Of a stretch of DNA of 64,000 bases, positions 27,320 to 36,170 are shown piece after piece. Source of the DNA: Viridibacillus sp050279675 (lineage in GTDB: Bacteria > Bacillota > Bacilli > Bacillales_A > Planococcaceae). The notes under the pieces were generated by a model. That model saw nothing but the letters and a program-made list of their open reading frames with translations. It made no database searches and had not been told where the DNA came from. Location: positions 62,001 through 126,000 of the forward strand of contig NZ_JBNNUK010000003.1 in NCBI RefSeq assembly GCF_050279675.1. Direction: 5' to 3'. The position numbers and the translations under genes are program-made. Position 1 is the first letter of the stretch. Every line of letters starts with the position of its first letter.

Positions 27320-28288
27320 ATGTACACAATGATTACTAAAGAACAATGGCAAGGACGTATAGACCATCCGACAAACCGAGTGAGTTTTCGATACCATCAA
27401 GTAGTCGAACCAATTAATATTCAAGAAATTGAGGAAAGTACAACTCCCACTTCAACTATTATTGGCTTTGAATGTGAAGAAGGCGTTAGAAGAAATCAAG
27501 GACGTCTTGGCGCAGCTGCAGCTCCTAATGCTATAAGATCCTCATTATCAAGTTTACCTTGGGTACTGCCTTCTGAAAGTAAATTACAGGACGCTGGAAA
27601 TATTGCATGTAAAGGTACACATCTTGAAGAAGCTCAAATTGAATTAGGGAAAGCTGTCTCAAACATTTTAAATTCCAGCTCTAAGTGTATCGTGCTCGGA
27701 GGAGGTCACGAAACTCTATATGGCCATTACTTAGGCATTAGAGAAGCGATTGGACCGGATAAAAAACTCGGCATAATCAATATTGATGCACATTTTGACT
27801 TGCGCTCATATGAAGTTGAGCCATCATCTGGTACAATGTTCCGTCAAATTTTAGAAAAAGATACGAATGCTAGCTATTTTGTACTTGGTATTCAACGTTA
27901 TGGCAATACAATGGAATTATTCGAAAAAGCAGATGAACTTGGTGTTCACTACATTTATGAAGATGAGCTAATTACTGATTCATCTCAACTTTATAAAAGC
28001 GAATTACAAGAATTTATCGATAACCATGACGCAGTGTTGCTAACACTATGTACAGATGTATTGAACGCTGCATTTGCACCCGGTGTTAGTGCACCTTCTC
28101 CGTTTGGATTATCTCCACAAATTGTACGTTCTATTATTCAATTTGTGACAAGTGATGACAAAACGGTGTCATTTGATATTTGTGAAGTAAATCCATCGTT
28201 AGACGAAGGTGGAAGAACGACAAAATTAGGGGCGTATTTCGTCAACGAAGCGATAGTTTCTTTTATAAAGGGGTATGGTAGATGTTAG
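27320..28288 (+). CDS. hutG: Formimidoylglutamase (arginase family)
   Basis: A 322-residue binuclear manganese hydrolase that releases formamide from N-formimidoyl-glutamate, giving glutamate (last step of one histidine-degradation route). Metal-binding segments: GGGHE, NIDAHFDLR, and TLCTDVLNAAFAPGVSAPSP, the last being characteristic of HutG rather than arginase or agmatinase. The start at 27320 (MYTMITKEQW) has GAGGTG upstream and fits family length; ATG 27260 has none. It overlaps gltS by 7 bp. No other hut genes are nearby, so a related ureohydrolase activity is possible. Confidence 0.82.
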   Translation: MYTMITKEQWQGRIDHPTNRVSFRYHQVVEPINIQEIEESTTPTSTIIGFECEEGVRRNQGRLGAAAAPNAIRSSLSSLPWVLPSESKLQDAGNIACKGTHLEEAQIELGKAVSNILNSSSKCIVLGGGHETLYGHYLGIREAIGPDKKLGIINIDAHFDLRSYEVEPSSGTMFRQILEKDTNASYFVLGIQRYGNTMELFEKADELGVHYIYEDELITDSSQLYKSELQEFIDNHDAVLLTLCTDVLNAAFAPGVSAPSPFGLSPQIVRSIIQFVTSDDKTVSFDICEVNPSLDEGGRTTKLGAYFVNEAIVSFIKGYGRC

Positions 28289-29463
28289 AAATCAATCAAA
28301 TTACAACCGTCTTTTTAGCGGTTGCTCTATTAACTTTAGGTAGCTTTATCATTAAAAAAATAGGGATTTTACAGCGTTTTTGTATTCCAGCACCGGTTGT
28401 TGGAGGCTTAATATTCGCAGCACTTGCGACTATTTTACAAGCAACGGGCACTTTAGAAATTTCATTAGATACCTCTTTACAAAGTTTATTTATGATTACT
28501 TTTTTCACGACAATTGGTTTAGGTGCAAGCTTTAAATTAGTAAAGCTTGGCGGGAAATTACTAATTATTTATTGGCTAGCTTGTGGCTTTTTAGCACTTA
28601 TGCAAAATGTAATCGGTGTCTCACTTGCATCATTATTTGGCATCGACCCTCTAATCGGCATGATGGCTGGAGCTGTATCAATGGAAGGTGGACATGGTTC
28701 TGCCGCTGCGTTCGGACAAACATTAGAGGATCTCGGAATTTCCTCAGCGATGACAATTGGCGCTGCGGCTGCAACATGTGGTCTTGTTGCAGGCGGTCTT
28801 GTTGGTGGTCCAATTGTTAAATATTTAATTACTAAACACGACTTAAAACCTGCAGAAGAAGAGGAAGTTGCTAGCCACGAGGACGATGACTATCCAATTA
28901 CTTCTGAATCTTTTCTATTCCAAGTGTTTATCATTACATTCTGTATGGCGCTTGGTACATATTTAGGTACATTATTCTCAGAAACTACAGGATTTGTTCT
29001 TCCAGGATATGTAGGCGCAATGTTTACTGCTGTCATTGTACGAAATGTTCTAGATAAAATTAAACCACATTCAGTTCATATGAAGAGCGTTAACTTAATT
29101 GGTGACGTGACATTAGGTATCTTCCTATCTATGGCATTAATGAGTATTAAACTTTGGGAAATTGCAGATTTAGCATTACCATTATTTGCGATTGTCTTTG
29201 TTCAAGTAGTATTTATCGTCGTATTTAGTATCTTCGTGTTATTCCGTATCCTCGGAAAAAACTACGACGCTGCTGTTATGGTTGCTGGTTTTGCTGGACA
29301 CGGACTAGGTGCAACACCAAATGCAATGGCCAATATGTCAGCCGTTGTAAACCGTTTCGGTCCTTCTCGCAAAGCATTTTTAATCGTACCAATCGTTGGC
29401 GCATTTTTAATTGATGTCTTTGCAATACCAATCATTATCACTACCATAAATCTATTCAAATAA
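28282..29463 (+). CDS. gltS: Sodium/glutamate symporter
   Basis: A 393-residue integral membrane protein with about ten helices. It carries the GltS signatures FCIPAPVVGGLIF (about 32-44), GAVSMEGGHGSAAAFG (about 130-145) and, in the second half, VAGFAGHGLGATPNAMANM. It overlaps hutG, so both are one transcript: uptake of glutamate with sodium beside a glutamate-producing hydrolase. A role in glutamate supply is inferred. Confidence 0.92.
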   Translation: MLEINQITTVFLAVALLTLGSFIIKKIGILQRFCIPAPVVGGLIFAALATILQATGTLEISLDTSLQSLFMITFFTTIGLGASFKLVKLGGKLLIIYWLACGFLALMQNVIGVSLASLFGIDPLIGMMAGAVSMEGGHGSAAAFGQTLEDLGISSAMTIGAAAATCGLVAGGLVGGPIVKYLITKHDLKPAEEEEVASHEDDDYPITSESFLFQVFIITFCMALGTYLGTLFSETTGFVLPGYVGAMFTAVIVRNVLDKIKPHSVHMKSVNLIGDVTLGIFLSMALMSIKLWEIADLALPLFAIVFVQVVFIVVFSIFVLFRILGKNYDAAVMVAGFAGHGLGATPNAMANMSAVVNRFGPSRKAFLIVPIVGAFLIDVFAIPIIITTINLFK

Positions 29464-29465
29464 AA

Positions 29466-29499
29466 ACAGGACCGTTATCCACTTGGATGACGGTCCTGT
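29466..29499 (+). terminator. hutG-gltS terminator
   Basis: ACAGGACCGT and ACGGTCCTGT form a perfect 10-bp stem with a 14-nt loop, 3 bp after gltS. The T-run is short. Confidence 0.78.
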
Positions 29500-29540
29500 T
29501 GTCTTCACATTATGTGGATGAAATTTAAAAAGAAGAGCTT

Positions 29541-29672
29541 CTAAAAAAAGCATAATGGTACCTTATTTACCGACCACGTGAATTTCGCTCGTTTTCGATG
29601 TTGTCGTTTATTCCCCATATTAATTAAAAAGTTTCTAGCTCTATACACGAACAACATGCAAAGTATGATCAC
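29541..29672 (-). CDS. Possible 43-residue small protein after the cupin gene
   Basis: A GTG start overlaps the cupin stop (GTGA) with GGAGGG just upstream, a typical coupled arrangement. The frame gives MIILCMLFVYRARNFLIN at the N-terminus and then a basic stretch (KRQHRKRAK). No family is recognised. Short length and AT-rich DNA make a chance frame quite possible. Confidence 0.28.
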   Translation of the reverse strand: MIILCMLFVYRARNFLINMGNKRQHRKRAKFTWSVNKVPLCFF

Positions 29673-30313
29673 TGCCCTCCTCCATAATAATAAGGATTCT
29701 GTACAGCGTTATAATATGGATGATAGTTTGTCATAGGAATGCTAGGTTGTTCTATGTTGGTGTTCTTTGGCTGCTTCAAACAATTGTCAGTTGGGCCAAT
29801 AAGTATTGTTTCATTATTTAAAGGGGCAAGCGTTTTTTTCAATTGATTAGGATCCAAACAATAAGCATAAGCAAGCACTTCAGTAGGTGTTTTTGTAAGG
29901 AGATCTGACCCTAAAATAGATTCTGGATACGGGGCATCAAAAATGGCAAGTAAATGCGTTTTTTCTTTTGTCGCTATTTCCCAATGCCACCAACCTTGAG
30001 GAATGTTCGCAACTTGCCCAGGGGTAATCGGTATATGTGACACTTTATTAGTAAATGGGTTAATTAAAGAAACGACGGCTGATCCTGAAATACAATATAC
30101 TAACTCCGAAGCATTTTGATGATAATGCGGTTCAACAATACGGTCTTTACTTAAAAATATATCAAAAAGCGATACATTACCTAGCGTATTTAAATTATTT
30201 CTACCTAAACTATTAATAAAATTTTCATTATTACGCGTAAATAATCTGTTTTTATTTAAATCAAAAAAGAATTCTACATTCGGTTGTGTAAAATCCATGT
30301 AAGAAATAGACAT
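29669..30313 (-). CDS. Cupin-domain protein
   Basis: A 214-residue protein with one cupin barrel at about 45-150. The metal-binding motif is PHYHQNASELVY, and the second motif lies near IPQGWWHWEIA. The C-terminus is Tyr/Asn/Pro-rich and ends YYYGGGQ, which recalls spore-coat or surface proteins. It could be an oxalate-decarboxylase-like or purely structural cupin; the substrate is unknown. Confidence 0.75.
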   Translation of the reverse strand: MSISYMDFTQPNVEFFFDLNKNRLFTRNNENFINSLGRNNLNTLGNVSLFDIFLSKDRIVEPHYHQNASELVYCISGSAVVSLINPFTNKVSHIPITPGQVANIPQGWWHWEIATKEKTHLLAIFDAPYPESILGSDLLTKTPTEVLAYAYCLDPNQLKKTLAPLNNETILIGPTDNCLKQPKNTNIEQPSIPMTNYHPYYNAVQNPYYYGGGQ

Positions 30314-30404
30314 TGCTCAAAAACCTCTTTTCATTAAATAATTCATTTCATCGTATTTTATGCAAATAACAAAAATGCGTGACAAATGCCTATACAAAAA
30401 AGAA

Positions 30405-30426
30405 GAACCCTTTTAATTAAGGGTTC
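30405..30426 (-). terminator. katE terminator
   Basis: GAACCCTT pairs with AAGGGTTC, followed by CTTTTTT on the minus strand, 24 bp after the catalase stop. Confidence 0.8.
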
Positions 30427-30449
30427 CCTGGAATTCTTTCCTATTCATC

Positions 30450-32486
30450 TCATACACGTTGCCAGAAACGTTGAATGGTCATCGCTTCTATAAATTCCTT
30501 CGAAAAAGTTTGCGGATTTTGATCTACTAATACACCTGGCTTTCCTAAAATTCCAATCGACTCTAAAATTGGCGCAGAAGCTTCAGAAGCGCCAATTGGT
30601 TTGAAATGATTATACGTATCTATTAAAAAGGAATTTGTTTTCCATAGGAAATTTTCATTTGCATTTGGGCTTACACCTACATAAAGCCCGTCATAAAGTA
30701 AAGGTGAACCCGTTAGAAAACTTTGGTCTACTTTTAATTCTATACCGTCAGTACCTTTCACTACACCTAATTCATCATGAATAATGACAGGTTGAAGTCC
30801 GACTTTTTTCCACTGTTCTAATAAATAATTAGTCTCCCTACCCTTAAAACCACTTTCTAAAATAACGCCTACTTTTAACGTTTTTGGTGAAAGTTTAGTA
30901 TTAAAAAGACTTAAAGCACGAGATGACTTTTTCACCTGTGATTCCGGCACTTTCGGAACCTCTACACCTAATGCAGTAGCAACAACTGTGGCTAACTCTG
31001 TACTAATATGCCCTAGCATATTCACAACTTGTTGTCTTACAGAAACACTTTGCACCTTTCCTAATTCAAAGCTAAAAGCTTGCATAATATGGTCTTTTTC
31101 TACTGGAGACATGCTATTCCAAAACAAGCGCGCTTGCGAAAAGTGATCTTCAAAACTTTCTGCTGTTTCTCTCACTTTTCTTCCATCTACCAAAGAAGGA
31201 TATGTGACAAATCCCCCTTTTGAACCTGGCACTGTGTATGGTGTATTATCTGCTAATGAGTTTTTATGGTAAGCAATTCGATCTTTGTCGATGATGTAAC
31301 GAGAAGCACCATCGCGTTGATTATTATGAAAAGGACAAACAGGGCGATTAATCGGCAATTCTTGATGATTCGTACCTACGCGATACAACTGTGTATCCGA
31401 ATAGGAAAATAGTCGACCTTGAAGAAGTGGATCATTAGTAAAATCAATACCTCGAACAATATTTCCAGGATGCAACGCGACTTGCTCAGTTTCAGCAAAT
31501 ACATTATCAACATTACGATTCAAGGTAATTTTCCCAATCATTCTAACTGGTATATCTTCTTCTGGCCATAATTTAGTCGAGTCTAGAATATCAAAGTCAA
31601 ATTTAAATTCATCTGCCTCTTCCAGCACTTGAATACCAAGTTCATATTCCGCAAAATTACCATGTTCTATATTTTCCCATAGATCCCTTCTGTGATAATC
31701 TGCATCTGCCCCACCTAACTTCTGTGCCTCATCCCAAATAAGCGACCGTAAACCTAGTACTGGCTTTATGTGAAATTTCACAAAACGAGATTTACCATGT
31801 TTATTGACGAATCGGAATGCGTGCACGCCAAAGCCTTGCATCATTCGGAAACTTCTTGGAATGGTTCTATCACTCATAATCCACATTGCCATATGAGCAG
31901 ACTCCTGATTATTTGCTATGAAATCCCAGAATGTATCATGCGCTGTTTGTCCTTGAGGAATTTCATTATTAGGCTCTGGTTTAACTGCGTGTATTAAATC
32001 AGGGAACTTAATACTATCTTGGATGAAAAACACAGGAATGTTGTTGCCTACTAAATCAAAATTACCTTCTTCTGTATAAAATTTCGTTGCAAAACCACGT
32101 ACATCTCGATTCGTTTCATTTACTCCTCTAGAACCTGCTACTTGTGAAAAACGTATAAATAATGGTGTTTTGACAGCAGGATCATTAAGGAACTTAGCCA
32201 TTGTTAAATCTTCAAGTGACTCATACAATTCAAATTCACCATATGCTCCGTATCCACGTGCATGAACAACTCTTTCAGGAATACGCTCTCGATCAAAATG
32301 CGCCATCTTTTCACGGAAAAGGAAATCTTCAATTAGTGTAGGTCCACGGTCCCCCGCTTTTAATGAGTCTTCATCATTGGAGACTTTCACGCCTTCATTT
32401 GACGTCATGATTTTCCCTTTGTTTTCACGGATAAACTGTTGGAGTTGCTGTTCTTTCTTATCCATCTTATCGTTATTATTTTTCAA
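30450..32486 (-). CDS. katE: Large-subunit (clade 2, HPII-type) catalase
   Basis: A 678-residue haem catalase. The catalytic His lies in VVHARGYGAYG (about 79-90), the Asn in NIPVFFIQD, and the proximal haem Tyr in SYSDTQLYR. Residues about 540-678 form the extra flavodoxin/DJ-1-like domain found only in large-subunit catalases (KVGVILESGFKG). Start is TTG after GAGGTGG. It destroys hydrogen peroxide in the cytoplasm. No clear PerR or sigma-B site is visible upstream. Confidence 0.95.
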   Translation of the reverse strand: MKNNNDKMDKKEQQLQQFIRENKGKIMTSNEGVKVSNDEDSLKAGDRGPTLIEDFLFREKMAHFDRERIPERVVHARGYGAYGEFELYESLEDLTMAKFLNDPAVKTPLFIRFSQVAGSRGVNETNRDVRGFATKFYTEEGNFDLVGNNIPVFFIQDSIKFPDLIHAVKPEPNNEIPQGQTAHDTFWDFIANNQESAHMAMWIMSDRTIPRSFRMMQGFGVHAFRFVNKHGKSRFVKFHIKPVLGLRSLIWDEAQKLGGADADYHRRDLWENIEHGNFAEYELGIQVLEEADEFKFDFDILDSTKLWPEEDIPVRMIGKITLNRNVDNVFAETEQVALHPGNIVRGIDFTNDPLLQGRLFSYSDTQLYRVGTNHQELPINRPVCPFHNNQRDGASRYIIDKDRIAYHKNSLADNTPYTVPGSKGGFVTYPSLVDGRKVRETAESFEDHFSQARLFWNSMSPVEKDHIMQAFSFELGKVQSVSVRQQVVNMLGHISTELATVVATALGVEVPKVPESQVKKSSRALSLFNTKLSPKTLKVGVILESGFKGRETNYLLEQWKKVGLQPVIIHDELGVVKGTDGIELKVDQSFLTGSPLLYDGLYVGVSPNANENFLWKTNSFLIDTYNHFKPIGASEASAPILESIGILGKPGVLVDQNPQTFSKEFIEAMTIQRFWQRV

Positions 32487-32564
32487 AAAACCACCTCATC
32501 TATACTCTATGCAGGTGTTTTTTTCATTAGTAGTAAAACTAAAGAAAAATAAAATACATACGAA

Positions 32565-32604
32565 AGCACCTTCTAAAGAATTAAAAAATACATTAGAAGG
32601 TGCT
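32565..32604 (-). terminator. Terminator of the carboxypeptidase gene
   Basis: AGCACCTTCTAA and TTAGAAGGTGCT form a perfect 12-bp stem with a 16-nt loop, immediately downstream of the minus-strand gene. Confidence 0.78.
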
Positions 32605-32612
32605 AAATTTTA

Positions 32613-34076
32613 TTATAATTCTTTCGCCATAGTAGTTACTATTTTATCAATGACCGGAATGGTATCTTCCTTATTTTGTACAAGAACACTAAAAATGTAC
32701 CACTCACCACTATCTGCTTGCACATATCCACTTAAAGTATTGACCCCATTTAGAGAACCTGTTTTGGCAATAACCTTACCTGCCGTTAATGGGTCTTTTA
32801 AACGATTACGCAACGAACCTCCTACCATTCGTTCAGCATTTGCCGCTACAGGTAAACTAGTATAATACGTTTGGTACCAGCTTTTCTCTTTTTGAACTTT
32901 GTAAAGCATATCAGTTAATGCATTGCTAGATACACTATTCTTATGTGACATGCCTGAACCATCTTCAAAGTCCCATGCTTTCATATCAAGTTTTAATGAT
33001 TTGCCGTACGATTTTACAAATTTCAAACCAGCTTTCGTGCTTCCTTCATGCTTTTCAACTTGCCCTATTGTTTTCACTAAAATATCGGCAATCCCATTAT
33101 TACTAAGTTTCATATATGGAATCATAATCTCTTTTAATGGCATTGATCTTTTTTCTGCTAGCAAAGTAGTCTTTTTAGGCGTCTTCATTACTTTAAGCGT
33201 ATTACCATTTATAAATTGGATTCCGGCTTCTTCTAAAACTGATTGAAACAAAGATAATGTGTGTATGGTCGGATTTTTCACTGTAATCCACTCTCGCCCC
33301 GTTTTACCTATTGGCAAATTTCCACTAATGACAATTTGATTGGATTTGTATAATCTCGTAATATCCAATGTGTTCTCATCAGTTTCTTTGACCGTCATTG
33401 CTTTGTTAATAATTTCCATTTCACCAATATAAGGTGAGATTTTAACAGTAGGTGGTGTATCCATGGACTCTGTCGACACATCCACGATAACAGTTCCCGT
33501 ATCATAGTCAGTATTAGGAGAAGTTGTTAATGCTGTAATCGGAGCTGCGTAATAATACGGTTCATCATCCCATACAATACCCGGCGTTAGTAAATCACTA
33601 TCAAACCACGTATCATCACCAATTAAATGTCCATCCACAGTATGAACACCTTTAGCTTTCAACTTCCCTGCAAACTGTTCCAAATCTTCTTTCATTAAAG
33701 TCGGGTCCCCTTCACCCCTTATGTACAGATCCCCCTTTAAAAAACCATTTGTGATCTTACCGTTCGTAAACAATTGTGTTTTAAACTGATAATTATTTCC
33801 TAGTACATCTAAAGCGGCTGCTGAAGTCAACAATTTCATATTTGATGCTGGTTTGATAGCTTGACCACCTTTGTATGAATAGATCAAACGCCCAGAATTC
33901 TTTTGCCGCACAGAAATACTCACTTCTGCTCCGTCAAGCTGTTCCTTTACAATCTTTTCAATATCTTCTCTTAATAGATTTAAATCCTGAGTACCAGCAT
34001 CAATCGTCTGGCCAAATAATAAAAAACTAACCATGAGCATGAATACTTTCACAATTAAAGAAAGCCTACTTTGCAT
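32613..34076 (-). CDS. dacC: D-Ala-D-Ala carboxypeptidase/endopeptidase, PBP4 type (peptidase S13)
   Basis: A 487-residue exported enzyme with a signal peptide at 1-27 (SLIVKVFMLMVSFLLFG). The three active-site motifs are SNMK (residues 78-81, nucleophile Ser78), SNN in YMKLSNNG, and KTG in VIAKTGSLNG. A large insert between SxxK and SxN is typical of class C PBPs. Length is near B. subtilis PBP4a (DacC, about 491). It trims peptidoglycan cross-links outside the membrane. Confidence 0.92.
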   Translation of the reverse strand: MQSRLSLIVKVFMLMVSFLLFGQTIDAGTQDLNLLREDIEKIVKEQLDGAEVSISVRQKNSGRLIYSYKGGQAIKPASNMKLLTSAAALDVLGNNYQFKTQLFTNGKITNGFLKGDLYIRGEGDPTLMKEDLEQFAGKLKAKGVHTVDGHLIGDDTWFDSDLLTPGIVWDDEPYYYAAPITALTTSPNTDYDTGTVIVDVSTESMDTPPTVKISPYIGEMEIINKAMTVKETDENTLDITRLYKSNQIVISGNLPIGKTGREWITVKNPTIHTLSLFQSVLEEAGIQFINGNTLKVMKTPKKTTLLAEKRSMPLKEIMIPYMKLSNNGIADILVKTIGQVEKHEGSTKAGLKFVKSYGKSLKLDMKAWDFEDGSGMSHKNSVSSNALTDMLYKVQKEKSWYQTYYTSLPVAANAERMVGGSLRNRLKDPLTAGKVIAKTGSLNGVNTLSGYVQADSGEWYIFSVLVQNKEDTIPVIDKIVTTMAKEL

Positions 34077-34333
34077 ACTCCCCCCCCTTTTTCTACTATG
34101 TTAAAGTTTTGTGAATTTCGTATTGGTCCAATAGTATATGCTGTATTTTCTCTGTCAATTCTCACTTTTCTTCATGGTTCAAGTAGTTCACTTCAGTTTT
34201 GAATTGCGTGCATTCATTTTCAATCAAATCTCTCTATCAAAGAACGTCAGTAAATTACTGTCAATGCTATGCATTCATATGAAATAATATATTTCCCATA
34301 AAAAATGACTAAAAATCCCCTAGCCCTCCAACT

Positions 34334-34504
34334 TCATAACAGACGTGTATCTCGATTTTCTTGTAGTATCGTATTTTCTAGTTTCAGATAAGATTGCTCC
34401 ACTGCACGCAAACGTTTTTCTTTGTCTAAGTCATTCACTTCTAACTGTTCTATACGCCCCTCATGATTATCTAAAAGATGATCGCCCTCTACGATTTTCT
34501 CCAA
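34334..34504 (-). CDS. Truncated XhlA-like (phage holin-accessory) protein
   Basis: A TTG start with AAAGGTGGAG about 10 nt upstream gives 56 residues: EGRIEQLEVNDLDKEKRLRA, then VEQSYLKLENTILQENRDTR. This has the coiled-coil pattern of haemolysin XhlA proteins of phage lysis cassettes. XhlA normally continues with a C-terminal membrane helix; here a TGA follows DTRLL, so the helix is missing. It lies downstream of the amidase gene but behind that gene's terminator. Probably a decayed phage gene. The 34077-34333 stretch beyond it holds nothing I can name. Confidence 0.5.
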   Translation of the reverse strand: MEKIVEGDHLLDNHEGRIEQLEVNDLDKEKRLRAVEQSYLKLENTILQENRDTRLL

Positions 34505-34538
34505 TGTTTAGTCTCCACCTTTCCTGAGTAGGTAAAAA

Positions 34539-34558
34539 GCACACCCTATCGGATGCGC
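34539..34558 (-). terminator. Amidase terminator
   Basis: GCGCATCC and GGGTGTGC (minus strand, two GU pairs) close a 4-nt loop and are followed by TTTTT. Confidence 0.75.
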
Positions 34559-34576
34559 TTTTTTGATATTTTTTTG

Positions 34577-35266
34577 CTATTTCACTCTTAATACTTGTCC
34601 TAAATAAATCGTATAGTTGCTATCAAGATTATTCCACGTTTTGATTTGAGCTACTGTGCTACCATATTTTACACTCAATGAATAAACCGTATCACCTGAA
34701 ACAACCGTATGATAAGTCGCCGAGTCCTTCTGCGGTAGATTAAAGCATTTAACTAAACCATTCACATGCCCACGAGCTACATTTGCAATCCACGTATCAT
34801 TTTTCATCTTTGTAGCATCACTTACAGTATCGATAAATCCGTTCTCTGTTAATAGTGCAGGCATATTCGATTCGCGTAAAACATGTAAATCGGATTGTTT
34901 TTTGCCACGGTCTGTTAACTGATTCACTTGCATAATTTCTAAGTGAATATTATTTTGATACGTTGTAGAGGGTGCCCCAACCCCTGGATACACATAACTT
35001 TCAAAACCAGTTCCACCACCAGCGTTAATATGGACTGAAAGGAAAAAATCAGCTCCCCATGCATTTGCCGCATTTGTACGATCCGTTAGACTTGGAAACG
35101 TGTCACCTGTGCGAGACATTAAAATCGACACATTATTATATTCCGCTGCAAGAATGTCTTTAATCTTTGTCCCAATTTTCAGCGTAATATCCTTTTCCTG
35201 AATTCCGTTTCCTGTAGCCCCTGAATCGCTCCCACCATGTCCTGGATCAATAAAGATTTTCACCAT
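34577..35266 (-). CDS. N-acetylmuramoyl-L-alanine amidase with LysM (phage-type lysin or spore/cell autolysin)
   Basis: A 229-residue enzyme. The Amidase_3 domain covers about 1-178: zinc ligands in IDPGHGG, SVHINAGGG and LLTENGFID. One LysM domain lies at about 183-229 (YHTVVSGDTVYSLSVKYGST). There is no signal peptide, as in phage endolysins and B. subtilis CwlC. I chose ATG 35266 (MVKIFIDPGHGG) because AAAGGGG lies 8 nt upstream. With the XhlA-like fragment it suggests a leftover lysis cassette; a mother-cell lysis role like CwlC is the alternative. Confidence 0.88.
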   Translation of the reverse strand: MVKIFIDPGHGGSDSGATGNGIQEKDITLKIGTKIKDILAAEYNNVSILMSRTGDTFPSLTDRTNAANAWGADFFLSVHINAGGGTGFESYVYPGVGAPSTTYQNNIHLEIMQVNQLTDRGKKQSDLHVLRESNMPALLTENGFIDTVSDATKMKNDTWIANVARGHVNGLVKCFNLPQKDSATYHTVVSGDTVYSLSVKYGSTVAQIKTWNNLDSNYTIYLGQVLRVK

Positions 35267-35515
35267 ACTAACATCCCCTTTGTTCGTTATTAGTAAGTAC
35301 TTACAACTCAATAATATACGAACAAGCGTTCTAAATCAAATACTTATTTTAAATTTTGTTATAATTGGTTAATAATACCTAAATATCTATTATTCTTTAC
35401 ACGGTTTATTACCTACCATTATTTCTTAATTTATAGTTCCTCATTTTCTTAAACCATCCATGGACAAATTTTATGACTTGTTAAAAAAACAAAATAGCCA
35501 AGGGGAGGCATGACA

Positions 35516-35691
35516 ATGAAAGCAATTAATCCTAATCGCAAACAAGACTTGGTGAGGCAATATTAATTATTGCGGCATTAACAGAGTTGCAAGAATTAGA
35601 AGAAGAACAAAGATTAAGTAACAAACAGTCACATTTGCTTAAAGAACAATCAAGACAGTTAGAACAGATGAAAAGGAAATCAATCTTTTAA
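35516..35691 (+). pseudogene. Small gene split by a one-base frameshift
   Basis: AAGGGGAGG precedes ATG 35516. The first frame (MKAINPNRKQDL) stops after 16 codons, but the -1 frame continues from GGTGAGGCA as GEAILIIAALTELQELEEEQ, then RLSNKQSHLLKEQ, to a stop at 35691. One extra G in the TTGG at about 35548 would restore a 58-residue protein with a hydrophobic patch and a Glu/Gln-rich coiled coil. The family is not recognised. Either a recent pseudogene or a sequence error. Confidence 0.5.
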
Positions 35692-36170
35692 CATATCAAA
35701 TGTCAAAAATGGACCTTAGAAAAAGGTGAAACAATTAATTCATTCTACATTCCTGACATTCTGAATCCTTTTTCTATAGAGCTAAGGGTCTTGCTAGTAG
35801 AAATCCAATAGATCCTTCCTCAATAATTCTTGAAAGTTGCTTGGCTCAAATTAAAATCATTACAAGTTCTTTCTCACACATTTTGCACTTCCAGATAATA
35901 GGCATAATTAAATTCTCTTTCATCAAGACAAGCCTATCTGCTCTTGTCTCCCATTTGATATGTATAACCATCCTTAAAATTATAAATAAAAAAGAGAAGA
36001 ATAATTTCTTCTCCTTTTACTCCACGTAGAAAAACTTCTCACAAATAGTAACCATTGATTTTTTCGTTTTCATTTAGAAGTTCGTTCATCTGTTTAATTG
36101 CATATCTATTTAACTTAAAATTATTGAACACAAATACTAAAATTTTACCTTTCTGATTTAAAAAAATCAC
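35692..36170. other. 479-bp stretch without an assigned gene
   Basis: It contains the minus-strand terminator at 35994-36013 and an open extension (36039-36170) in frame with the gene to its right. A minus-strand frame near 35850-35900 encodes a short WKCKMCEKE zinc-knuckle-like string, but it has no usable context. Confidence 0.4.
35994..36013 (-). terminator. Terminator of the 207-residue gene
   Basis: GAGAAGAA, a TAAT loop and TTCTTCTC, followed by TTTTTTATTT on the minus strand. Confidence 0.78.

Noticed and set aside
34345..34527. 60-codon plus-strand frame
   Set aside because: Antisense to the XhlA-like gene, which has a better ribosome site and a recognisable coiled-coil pattern.
35850..35900. 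Short zinc-knuckle-like string WKCKMCEKE on the minus strand
   Set aside because: The frame is interrupted on both sides, without a ribosome site or recognisable family.
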